From Rhodoferax sp. (GTDB taxonomy: Bacteria > Pseudomonadota > Gammaproteobacteria > Burkholderiales > Burkholderiaceae_C), in contig NZ_JAQURE010000021.1 in NCBI RefSeq assembly GCF_028715765.1, positions 1 to 56,061 of the forward strand: a stretch of 56,061 nt of DNA. The letters are read 5' to 3'. Below are positions 43,682 to 51,178 of the stretch, in pieces; within the stretch, counting starts at the first letter, position 1; every line of letters begins with the position of its first letter. A program made the translations under genes and the position numbers. Below the pieces are notes generated by a model. It searched no databases, had not been told where the DNA came from, and saw only the letters and a program-made list of their open reading frames with translations.

Positions 43682-44293
43682 ATGACCCAGCCGCCCCTTG
43701 CCGCCACCCGCCCCACCCTTGAGGTGGCTGTGATCATGCAGCGCCTGGCCAACACCGGCCCAGGCGCACGCTGGCAGCCCTGGCGCTGGGAGCTGGCAGA
43801 TGTGGTTATGCATGAACCCAGCTTTGGCACTACGCCCCGCCTGCTTTATGAAAATGAGAGCACTCAGCGTTGGTTGCACGGGGGCTTGAAGGTTGAATTG
43901 TTCAAAGACGACGCCGAAGGCTACTACCTCAATGCCACCACCGACGTGCCCAGCTGGTTTGTGCTGTGGCGCATGGAAGACGAGGCCTCGGTGGCTGATG
44001 AGCCCATTGCCATCCCCCTGATTGCCACCTTGAGCTACTACGATGCAGGCCGCTGGCTTGATGCTCAGGAAACCGTGGAACAAGTGCCCGCCCCCGCGCC
44101 GGTGCTGCAATGGCTGTGCGAGTTTGTGGACGAGCATTACGTGGTGGAGCCCAAAAAGCGCAAACGCCCGGACAGTTTCAAGTCGCTCAAAGACCGCTTT
44201 GGCAACCCGGTGTCGATCAGCACCGAGAAGCAGTTTGGCGGCGGCGCAGGCGGCAAAGGCGGGCAGGGTAGCCAGGGTGGTCCGCATGGCTGA
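43682..44293 (+). CDS. DUF3305 protein (formate dehydrogenase accessory module)
   Basis: A 203-residue soluble protein matching DUF3305: TLEVAVIMQRLANTGPGARW at the start, RWELADVV, then GLKVELFKDDAEGYYLNATT and PSWFVLWRMEDE. In Burkholderiales this gene sits with DUF3306, a polyferredoxin, a TorD-like chaperone and a molybdenum formate dehydrogenase. Its molecular role is unknown. I start at ATG 43682, dropping 20 upstream residues that overlap dedA. The C-terminus is Gly-rich. DUF3306 starts inside its last codons. Confidence 0.85.
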   Translation: MTQPPLAATRPTLEVAVIMQRLANTGPGARWQPWRWELADVVMHEPSFGTTPRLLYENESTQRWLHGGLKVELFKDDAEGYYLNATTDVPSWFVLWRMEDEASVADEPIAIPLIATLSYYDAGRWLDAQETVEQVPAPAPVLQWLCEFVDEHYVVEPKKRKRPDSFKSLKDRFGNPVSISTEKQFGGGAGGKGGQGSQGGPHG

Positions 44294-44936
44294 TGGCTTT
44301 TTAGGCCGCTGGTCGCAGCGCAAGCAAGCGGTGCGCTTGGGGCAGCCGCTGGCAGAGCCCAATCCGCCCGCATCCCAAGCGGCGGTTTTGCCCGCACCGC
44401 AAGCCCCTGCGCCGGTTACGACTCAAGCTGATGTGCTACGCGTTTCACCCCCTCTCCCTCTGGGAGAGGGCAGGGGTGAGGGCGGCCCTCAACCTAACCC
44501 TCTACCGTCCCCGCCCACGCTAGACGATGTGCAAGCGCTGCAGCCTAGCGACAGTTTTGCCCGTTTTGTGACGCGTGATGTGTCGCCAGACGTGCGCAAC
44601 GCAGCCATGAAAAAGCTCTTTGCTGACCCGCACTACAACCTGATGGATGGTTTGGACATCTACATTGACGACTACTCCATCGCCAGTCCGTTGCCCGCTG
44701 CCACCCTGCGCCACATGGCCAGTGCCAAGTTTTTGAACCTGTTTGACGAAGACCCGCCCCCTGCAACCCCCGCCACACCGCTGTTGGATGTGAGCGCACA
44801 GCCCGAAGAAATTGCACATGACCACATTGATTTGCAACTGCAACCAGACCATGCCGCTGGACGCGCAGAGCTTGAGCGCGAGCCTGAACGAAGCCCTGAC
44901 ACTGCACAGCAGCCTGTGCCGCCGCCAAGCCACTGA
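44286..44936 (+). CDS. DUF3306 protein (formate dehydrogenase accessory module)
   Basis: A 216-residue protein matching DUF3306: MADGFLGRWSQRKQAVRLG at the start and the conserved region LQPSDSFARFVTRDVSPDVR, AAMKKLFADPHYNLMDGLDI, DDYS. Between the two, residues 52-76 (RVSPPLPLGEGRGEGG) come from an in-frame CCCTCTCC repeat element. The tail after the conserved part overlaps the next gene by 119 bases. The function is unknown; the family is found only with formate dehydrogenase accessory genes as far as I recall. Confidence 0.82.
   Translation: MADGFLGRWSQRKQAVRLGQPLAEPNPPASQAAVLPAPQAPAPVTTQADVLRVSPPLPLGEGRGEGGPQPNPLPSPPTLDDVQALQPSDSFARFVTRDVSPDVRNAAMKKLFADPHYNLMDGLDIYIDDYSIASPLPAATLRHMASAKFLNLFDEDPPPATPATPLLDVSAQPEEIAHDHIDLQLQPDHAAGRAELEREPERSPDTAQQPVPPPSH
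44439..44514 (+). repeat. CCCTCTCC/GGGAGAGG repeat inside DUF3306 gene
   Basis: CGTTTCACCCCCTCTCCCTC, TGGGAGAGGGCAGGGGTGAG and GGC, nearly identical to 22494-22536, then a diverged right half. In frame it encodes the well-known PLPLGEGRGEG peptide. Confidence 0.85.
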
Positions 44937-46956
44937 ATTCCTCAAAGCTGCAGCCAGTGGCGACGAGCTGGTGGTGGCCTGCACCCAAGAGACAAGGCTG
45001 TTTGGCGAGCTGGCTGAGCAGGCGCACATGACCGCGCCGATCCAGTTTGTCAACATCCGCGAAACCGGTGGTTGGAGCCGCGACGCCGCCAACGCCAGCC
45101 CCAAAATTGCGGCGTTGCTGGCCGTGGCGCATCTGCCCGCACCCGACCCGGTGGCCACCGTTAGCTACCAAAGCGACGGTCGTGCACTCATCATTGGCCC
45201 GCTGGATGCAGCCGAGCGTGCGGCCAGCCTGCTGGGTGACGCGCTGGACTTGACCCTGTTCACCCAAGGGGCTGGCTTAAACGGCGGCGCCCAAGCGCGC
45301 CGCCACTTGGTGCTGGGCGGGCATATTGAAAGTTTGACCGGCTACCTGGGCGCGTTTGTGCTGACGTGGCAACACACCAACCCGATAGACCTGGACTTGT
45401 GCACCCGCTGCAACGCCTGCCTGGCCGCATGCCCTGAAGGCGCCATTGGCCTGGACTACCAGATTGACCTGTCTGCCTGCCAAGACCACCGCGCCTGTGT
45501 CAAGGTCTGTCAGGTGGCAGCGGCCATTGACTTCAACCGCGTGCCCACCCGCCAAACCGAAACCTATGACCTGGTGCTGGACTTGCGCGCCACACCGGCC
45601 TTCAGTCAGCATGCCAAGCCGCAAGGTTATTTGCACTGGGATGGCCGTGACCTGCCCAGCCTGTTGGCCTGGCGCGAACTGGTGGGTGAGTTCGAGAAAC
45701 CCAAATTTTTCACCTACAAACAAAAACTGTGTGCTCACAGCCGCAATGAAAAAGTGGGTTGTAGCGCCTGCATTGACGTGTGTTCGGCCAGCGCCATCAG
45801 CTCTGACAAGCACCACCAGCGCATCGTGGTCAACCCCAATCTGTGCGTGGGTTGTGGCACCTGCAGCACAGTCTGCCCCACCGGTGCCATGGCTTTTGCC
45901 TACCCTCGCGCGGCAGACCAGGGCGTCAAGCTCAAAACCCTGCTCAGCACCTACCAGCGCAGCGGTGGCAAAAACGCGGCGCTGCTGCTGCACAGCCAAG
46001 GCCAGGGCGCCTCGTGGTTGGGCGACCTGGGGCGTGCCGCGCAGCTTGAAAAGGGTCACAAAGACGGCACCCATGGTGTGCCGGCTCGGGTGCTGCCGGT
46101 GCCGCTGTGGCACACCTCATCCATCGGGCTGGAAGTTTGGCTGACGGCGGTGGCCTATGGCGCGAGCAACGTGTGGGTACTGCTCACCGCCGAAGAAGCG
46201 CCGCAATACGCCGCTGCCTTGACCGAACAAATGGCCGTGGCACAAGCCATCTTGACCGGGCTGGGCTACACCGGCGAACATTTCAAACTGCTGCAGGTGC
46301 GCGACGCGCGTGACCTGGCCGCGCTAGACCGCAGCCTGCAAGCCGACCCAGCGCAAGCCCCCACGCGCCACGCCAGCTTTGCGGTGCAGGCCGACAAACG
46401 GGTCACTTTAGAGCTGGCGCTGGATCATCTGGTGGCTCAAGCGCCTGTGACAAACATGTCTGAAGCCGTTCGCGCCGTTTCACCCCTTGCCACGTCGGCG
46501 GTCATTGCCCTGCCTGCCACAGGTTCACCTTTGGGCTCGCTGGCCATCAACAAAGAGGCGTGCACGCTGTGCCTAAGCTGCATCAACGCCTGCCCAGCCA
46601 GTGCGCTGTCTGACAACGCGGCGGCGCCACAACTGCGCTTCATTGAAAAAAATTGTGTGCAATGCGGTTTGTGTGTCAAAACCTGCCCCGAAAAAGCCCT
46701 CAGCCTGGTGCCGCAACTCAGCTTGCTGCCCCAGCGCAAAGAAGCTGTGGTGCTCAATCAAATGCAGCCCTACGCCTGCGTGCGCTGCGGCAAACCCTTT
46801 GGCACGCTCAAAGGCATTGAGGCCATGCTGGGCAAACTGGCCGGCCACAGCATGTTTCAAGGTGCCGCACTGGAGCGCTTGAAAATGTGCGGCGACTGCC
46901 GGGTGATTGACATCTATTCATCCGACCAAGAAGTCAAAATTTTTGACATCAAGTAA
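44818..46956 (+). CDS. Multi-cluster 4Fe-4S ferredoxin (formate dehydrogenase module)
   Basis: A 712-residue polyferredoxin. Cysteine sets are CTRCNACLAACPEG (from C195), CQDHRACVKVC, CSACIDVCSAS (from C315), CVGCGTCSTVCPTG (from C343), CTLCLSCINACPAS (from C582) and CVQCGLCVKTCPEK (from C613), plus CNCN at the N-terminus and CVRC/CGDC near the end, enough for at least four clusters. It probably transfers electrons for a formate dehydrogenase. The start at ATG 44818 (MTTLICNCNQTMPLDAQ) is 119 bases inside the DUF3306 gene; I accept it because the ICNCNQTMPLD segment looks family-specific. Confidence 0.85.
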   Translation: MTTLICNCNQTMPLDAQSLSASLNEALTLHSSLCRRQATEFLKAAASGDELVVACTQETRLFGELAEQAHMTAPIQFVNIRETGGWSRDAANASPKIAALLAVAHLPAPDPVATVSYQSDGRALIIGPLDAAERAASLLGDALDLTLFTQGAGLNGGAQARRHLVLGGHIESLTGYLGAFVLTWQHTNPIDLDLCTRCNACLAACPEGAIGLDYQIDLSACQDHRACVKVCQVAAAIDFNRVPTRQTETYDLVLDLRATPAFSQHAKPQGYLHWDGRDLPSLLAWRELVGEFEKPKFFTYKQKLCAHSRNEKVGCSACIDVCSASAISSDKHHQRIVVNPNLCVGCGTCSTVCPTGAMAFAYPRAADQGVKLKTLLSTYQRSGGKNAALLLHSQGQGASWLGDLGRAAQLEKGHKDGTHGVPARVLPVPLWHTSSIGLEVWLTAVAYGASNVWVLLTAEEAPQYAAALTEQMAVAQAILTGLGYTGEHFKLLQVRDARDLAALDRSLQADPAQAPTRHASFAVQADKRVTLELALDHLVAQAPVTNMSEAVRAVSPLATSAVIALPATGSPLGSLAINKEACTLCLSCINACPASALSDNAAAPQLRFIEKNCVQCGLCVKTCPEKALSLVPQLSLLPQRKEAVVLNQMQPYACVRCGKPFGTLKGIEAMLGKLAGHSMFQGAALERLKMCGDCRVIDIYSSDQEVKIFDIK

Positions 46957-47007
46957 GGGCTCGTTCTCTTTCAACATGCACCTTCGACCCGCCAAGGAAC
47001 CAAAAAT

Positions 47008-47631
47008 ATGATGCCATTACCCGAACCAGCCCTGAGCAGCGCGCTTGATGAAGAAACCGCACGTTCAGAGCTTTATGGGCTTCTAGCCCAGGTGTACTAT
47101 GCGCCACCAGCTCCTGAATTTCTAGCAAATCTGCGGCTGTCTGGCACCGAAGCGCCTGCTGCTGGGGCCTTTTTGGAAGAGCCCTGGCGCGCCCTGGTGG
47201 GTGCGGCGCGTGCGCTGACCGACGCTCAAATTGCCGCTGAGTTTGAGACCCTGTTTGGTGGCGTAGGCAAGCCCGAGGTGTACCTGTATGCCTCGCACTA
47301 CCTCAGTGGTTTTTTGAACGAAAAACCCTTGGCACGTCTGCGCACCGAGCTCAACGCACTGGGGCTGGCGCGTGACGAGGCCATGTCTGAGACCGAAGAC
47401 CACATCGCTTACCTGTGCGAGGTGATGCGTTACCTGATTGCCGGTGACGACGTGGCGGTGGCCAACCTGACTCGCCAGCAGTCGTTTTTTGCCACCCACA
47501 TGCAGCCATGGACAGGTCTGCTGTGCGATGCCGTGGCGCAGCACCCTAAAGCCAGTTTTTATGCCGCTGTGGCCGAACTGACCCGTGCTTTCATGAGTGT
47601 GGAAGCGCAAGGGTTTGACATGTTGGCTTGA
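47008..47631 (+). CDS. TorD/DmsD-like molybdoenzyme chaperone
   Basis: A 207-residue all-helical protein of the TorD/NarJ chaperone class: ETARSELYGLLAQVYYAPP at the start, EFETLFGGVGKPEVYLYASH-like (cited in part: GVGKPEVYLYASHYLSG) and ETEDHIAYLCEVMRYLIAG. Such proteins guide folding and Tat export of molybdenum enzymes. It closes the DUF3305-DUF3306-ferredoxin group, but the small Tat-target subunit and catalytic subunit that normally follow are absent. An AAGGAACC lies before the ATG. Bases 47078-47125 resemble the dispersed repeat weakly. Confidence 0.87.
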   Translation: MMPLPEPALSSALDEETARSELYGLLAQVYYAPPAPEFLANLRLSGTEAPAAGAFLEEPWRALVGAARALTDAQIAAEFETLFGGVGKPEVYLYASHYLSGFLNEKPLARLRTELNALGLARDEAMSETEDHIAYLCEVMRYLIAGDDVAVANLTRQQSFFATHMQPWTGLLCDAVAQHPKASFYAAVAELTRAFMSVEAQGFDMLA

Positions 47632-47721
47632 TGCCAAGCCAGCAGAAATTGCCTGTTTTTTAAGCACGACCCGCAAACCCAATGCCATCAAGGCTTGGCA
47701 GAGTTGTTAGGCCACTTGTCC

Positions 47722-47759
47722 ACAACCTTGCCCCCGGATATGGGGACAAAGTAGGTTGT
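47722..47759. terminator. Possible hairpin between convergent genes
   Basis: ACAACCT ... AGGTTGT with an inner CCCC/GGGG pair, lying between the TorD-like gene and the convergent transporter gene. It has no T-run; bidirectional termination is a guess. Confidence 0.35.
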
Positions 47760-47777
47760 TTGTGGCTCAAGCTTTGT

Positions 47778-48677
47778 TCAGCGCTTGGGCCACTTGATCA
47801 AGTCCATCGACAGCGCGGTGCCCAGCAAAATGATTGCGCCGCACAGCAGCATCCAGCCCGTGACCACCTCGCCCAGAAACACCACGCCATAAAACACCGC
47901 AAACACCGGTATCAAAAACGTCACCGTCAGTGAGCCAGCGGCACCCACTTTGTCGATCAGCCGGAAAAACAGCACAAACGCCACCCCGGTGCACAGCACG
48001 CCCACCACCCCCACCGCCAGCCAGGCCGTGGTGCTGGGCGCCACCGCTGGCCAAAACCAATAGGCTGGCAGCGCCAAGCCCAGCGTTGCGCCCATTTGGC
48101 TGCCTGTGGCAATCACCAGCGAGGGCTGGCCGCTGAGGTAGCGCTTGGTGTAGCTGGCCGCCAGCCCATAGCACAGGCAAGCGCCCAAACACGCCAGCAC
48201 GGCCCAGCCGGTCACCAACCCAGAGGCGTTGGGTTTGAAACTGGCCTTGCCAGAGGCCAGCATGGCCACCCCCACAAAACCAATCAGCAAGCCCAAAATC
48301 TTACCGCCATGCGGTCGGTCTTTCAGCCACAGCCAGGCCACCATTGCGCCAAACAACGGCACGGTGGCGTTGAGCAGGCTTGACAAGCCGGTGCTGATCG
48401 ACAGCAGGGCAAACGCATAAAGTGCAAACGGTATGCCAGAGTTCAGCAGCCCCAAAAAGAAGATTTTTTGCCAATGCCGTTGCAGCACCGGCCATTGCCC
48501 GCGTGCCATCAGCAGCGGCAGCAACACCAGCGCCGCAATGCCCACGCGCAACCCCGCCGTGGGCAGCGCACCAAATTCAGTCACCCCGAGCCGGGTAAAC
48601 AAAAACGACGAGCCCCAAATGGCCGCCAGCAGCACAAATTCAAGCAGCCAGGCGCTGGCGGGCAGGGCGCTGCTCAA
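47778..48677 (-). CDS. EamA/DMT family transporter
   Basis: A 299-residue drug/metabolite exporter with ten predicted membrane helices in two EamA repeats (LLEFVLLAAIWGSSFLFTRLG; second repeat AVLACLGACLCYGLAASYTK, both cited as fragments of 20 or so residues). Such proteins export amino acids, metabolites or drugs; the substrate is unknown. I place the start at TTG 48677, overlapping the ogt stop (TTGA), instead of an upstream ATG in ogt. It would be translated together with ogt. Confidence 0.82.
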   Translation of the reverse strand: MSSALPASAWLLEFVLLAAIWGSSFLFTRLGVTEFGALPTAGLRVGIAALVLLPLLMARGQWPVLQRHWQKIFFLGLLNSGIPFALYAFALLSISTGLSSLLNATVPLFGAMVAWLWLKDRPHGGKILGLLIGFVGVAMLASGKASFKPNASGLVTGWAVLACLGACLCYGLAASYTKRYLSGQPSLVIATGSQMGATLGLALPAYWFWPAVAPSTTAWLAVGVVGVLCTGVAFVLFFRLIDKVGAAGSLTVTFLIPVFAVFYGVVFLGEVVTGWMLLCGAIILLGTALSMDLIKWPKR

Positions 48678-49168
48678 AGCACACCTTCGAGTTGCAGCAG
48701 CGCCGTTTTGCGCGCCAGCCCGCCCGAATAGCCAGTGAGCGCGCCATGGGCACCCAGCACCCGGTGGCACGGCACGATGATGCTGATGGGGTTGCGCCCA
48801 ATGGCGCCGCCCACTGCACGCACTGCGCGGGGCTGGCCCAATGTGGCGCTAAGGGCGCCGTAGCTGCACGTTTGCCCCCAGCCCAGCCCGAGTAAGGCGT
48901 GCCACACCGCTTGCCCAAACGCTGTGTCGCTGGTCAAACTCAGCGGCAAGTCAAAGCGCTGGCGCTGACCCGCAAAGTACTCGGTGAGCTGCTGGCAGGC
49001 GCTTTGCAGCACGGGGTGGGGTGTTTTGGCAGGGTTTGGCTGTGCCGGTGGGCAGTCGGTCTGGTCTTCAAACCACACGCCACACAACCCGTTCGCATGG
49101 GCTGCCAGCCGCATGGCACCCAGCGGGCTATTAAACGAGGTGGTCACGGCATCAATGGGTAATTTCAT
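48674..49168 (-). CDS. ogt: Methylated-DNA--protein-cysteine S-methyltransferase
   Basis: A 164-residue DNA repair protein that takes the alkyl group from O6-alkylguanine onto its own cysteine. The active site is IVPCHRVLG (about 131-139), preceded by GWGQTCSYGALSATLGQPRAVRAVGGAIGRNP (helix-turn-helix with the Tyr and Arg finger; cited here in pieces: YGALSATLGQPRAVRAVG). ATG 49168 (MKLPIDAVTTSFNSPLG) fits the family; longer frames have no support. It is upstream of the transporter gene with overlapping stop and start. Confidence 0.93.
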   Translation of the reverse strand: MKLPIDAVTTSFNSPLGAMRLAAHANGLCGVWFEDQTDCPPAQPNPAKTPHPVLQSACQQLTEYFAGQRQRFDLPLSLTSDTAFGQAVWHALLGLGWGQTCSYGALSATLGQPRAVRAVGGAIGRNPISIIVPCHRVLGAHGALTGYSGGLARKTALLQLEGVL

Positions 49169-49288
49169 GAGGTCATTGTCTCGCAGACCGCACCAGTGCC
49201 ACCGCACTCGGCCAAATGCCCGCCCAATAGATAATCTGCCCCCGCGCTGGCCAGCCATGCGGGCAGACCTTTCACCCCGGTACCTCTT

Positions 49289-49402
49289 ATGCAAACCCAT
49301 ACCCCCATTCCACTCCAAGGCCAACCCATTGTCAGCGGCAAGCCGCCGCTGATCTGCACTCCGCTGGTTTCCATGGCCATGGTGCCATTCGTTTTGCCAT
49401 GA
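49289..49402 (+). pseudogene. aroD: aroD (type I 3-dehydroquinate dehydratase) N-terminal remnant
   Basis: A 37-codon frame reading PIPLQGQPIVSGKPPLICTP followed by LVSMAMVPFVLP and a stop. The first part looks like the N-terminus of type I dehydroquinase (kPkICvPLv pattern); after LV the similarity stops. The remaining some 200 codons, including the catalytic lysine, are missing. A dispersed repeat copy begins 17 bases after the stop, so the truncation point is next to it. The similarity is short, so confidence is moderate. Confidence 0.55.
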
Positions 49403-49418
49403 TTTTTTGAGAGCTTAT

Positions 49419-49468
49419 AAAAATTGGCTTCAAGCCCTTATTCAGTAAGCGTAAATAGCTATCGAATT
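49419..49468 (+). repeat. Palindromic repeat copy C (intergenic)
   Basis: Forward copy AAAAATTGGCTTCAAGCCCT, TATTCAGTAAGCGTAAATAG, CTATCGAATTT, directly after the aroD remnant and 61 bases from the end of narK2. Confidence 0.8.
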
Positions 49469-49529
49469 TGAATTATTTTGCATCCAATAAAGCGGGTGAG
49501 TTCGAAGCGCGTAACCCGACATTTTTTGC

Positions 49530-51158
49530 TCACGGGTTCTTGATTTCAGACCCGGCGCGCAGGTAAAACCACCAGTTCAGCACCAGGCATAGGGCGTAGA
49601 AGATGGCAAAGCCGTACATGGCGGTTTGCGGTGTGCCGGCCTTGATTTGCTGGCCAATCACCACGGGTGCAATGAACGCACCGTAAGCAGCTACTGCAGA
49701 TGTCCAGCCCAGCACCGGGCCGGCTTGCTGGCGGTCAAAAATCACGCCCACAGTGCGGAAGGTGGAGCCGTTGCCAATGCCGCTGGCGGCAAACAGCAGC
49801 ACAAACAGCCACATGAAGGTTGAGAAATACTGCTCTGGCGTGGCCGAGCCATAGGCTTGCATCATGACGTAGCCAGTGCCAGCGGAGGCCACCACCATGA
49901 TGGCCGAGATGATTTGCGTGACGATGCTGCCACCCACCTTATCGGCAATCCAGCCGCCCACCGGGCGAATCAGTGCGCCCACAAACGGACCGATCCAGGC
50001 GTAGGTCAGGGCGGACGGCGCGTTGGGGTTTTTCAGCGTGTGTTGCATCACACCAGCGGCATCGGGCACGTGGCTGATGCCAAAGATGACCGAGATGGAG
50101 AGCGGCAGCGCCATGGAGAAACCGATGAACGAGCCGAAGGTCACCAGGTACAGCGCGGTCAATGACCAGGTGTGTTTGTTCTTGAAAATCTCGAACTGCT
50201 TGGCAATGTTGCCTTTCATTTCACCAAAAGCGGCCAGCTTCATGGCCAGCACCATCGCCCCAATGATCAGCGGCAGCGCTACCCACATGTTGAGCAGCCC
50301 CAGGCCACTGGGGGCAGGCAGGTACAGGTACAAGCCGACCACACCAATCACGCAGGTGATGCCCCACAGGTACAAAATTTTGCCCAAAGCGGCTGCTGTG
50401 CCACCGTAGTTGGGGGAGAGCGGCAGTAGGTTGTTCATGCCAAACCAGGCTGCAATCACCATGGGCAGCAACAACGCGGCCCAGACAAAGCCGGCGTTTT
50501 GAATGAATGTGGGAGTGCCTGCCAGAATTTTGCCCATGATCCAGCCACTGTCTTTGGCCAACACCATCGAGCCACCGGCTGCTGCGCCAAACACGCCAAC
50601 CGTCATCACCAGCGGAATCAGCACCTGCATGGTGGTGACACCAAAGTTGCCCAAGCCAGCGTTCAAGCCCAGCGCTGTGCCTTGCAGGCGCTTGGGGAAA
50701 AAGCCGCTGATGTTGCTCATGGAGCAGGCAAAGTTACCGCCGCCAATGCCGCTCAAAAATGCGCAGGCTTGAAACACCCACAGTGGTGTGGTTTTGTCCT
50801 GCAGCGCCATGCCGGTCCAGATGGCCGGAATCATTAACAGCAGCGAGGTCAAAAAGATGGTGTTGCGCCCGCCTGAGAGGCGAATGAAGAATGAAGCTGG
50901 TATGCGAAACGTGGCCCCCATCAGGCCCGAGATGGCCGTCAGGGTGAACATGTCGGTGGGTTTGAACGGAAAACCCAAGTTGAGCATTTGCACCGTGATG
51001 ATGCCCCACATCAGCCAGACGGCAAACGCCACCAGCAGGTTGGGGATGGAAATCCACAGGTTGCGGTTGGCAATGGCTTTGCCTTTGCTGTCCCAGAACG
51101 CGTTGTCTTCAGGTTGCCAGTCGACGATGTCGGCTTTGGAATAAGTGGGGGTGGCCAT
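49530..51158 (-). CDS. narK2: NarK2-type nitrate/nitrite antiporter
   Basis: A 542-residue major facilitator of the nitrate/nitrite porter family with about 12-14 membrane helices. The nitrate signature motifs GIGGGNFACSMSNISGFFPK (about 144-163) and, in the second half, SGIGNGSTFRTVG are present, with conserved arginines in transmembrane segments (TFRIPASFFIRLSGGRNT). NarK2-like members exchange nitrate for nitrite in nitrate-respiring bacteria. It lies 20 bases after narK1 on the same strand and is the second gene of the operon. Confidence 0.9.
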   Translation of the reverse strand: MATPTYSKADIVDWQPEDNAFWDSKGKAIANRNLWISIPNLLVAFAVWLMWGIITVQMLNLGFPFKPTDMFTLTAISGLMGATFRIPASFFIRLSGGRNTIFLTSLLLMIPAIWTGMALQDKTTPLWVFQACAFLSGIGGGNFACSMSNISGFFPKRLQGTALGLNAGLGNFGVTTMQVLIPLVMTVGVFGAAAGGSMVLAKDSGWIMGKILAGTPTFIQNAGFVWAALLLPMVIAAWFGMNNLLPLSPNYGGTAAALGKILYLWGITCVIGVVGLYLYLPAPSGLGLLNMWVALPLIIGAMVLAMKLAAFGEMKGNIAKQFEIFKNKHTWSLTALYLVTFGSFIGFSMALPLSISVIFGISHVPDAAGVMQHTLKNPNAPSALTYAWIGPFVGALIRPVGGWIADKVGGSIVTQIISAIMVVASAGTGYVMMQAYGSATPEQYFSTFMWLFVLLFAASGIGNGSTFRTVGVIFDRQQAGPVLGWTSAVAAYGAFIAPVVIGQQIKAGTPQTAMYGFAIFYALCLVLNWWFYLRAGSEIKNP

Positions 51159-51178
51159 GGGGGTTCTCCAGGTTGGGT

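Noticed and set aside
49620..49720. AGCAGCTACTGCAGAT in narK2 as a repeat copy
   Set aside because: Only the AGCTACT end fits; the GCCT(C/G)TAGC half is absent.
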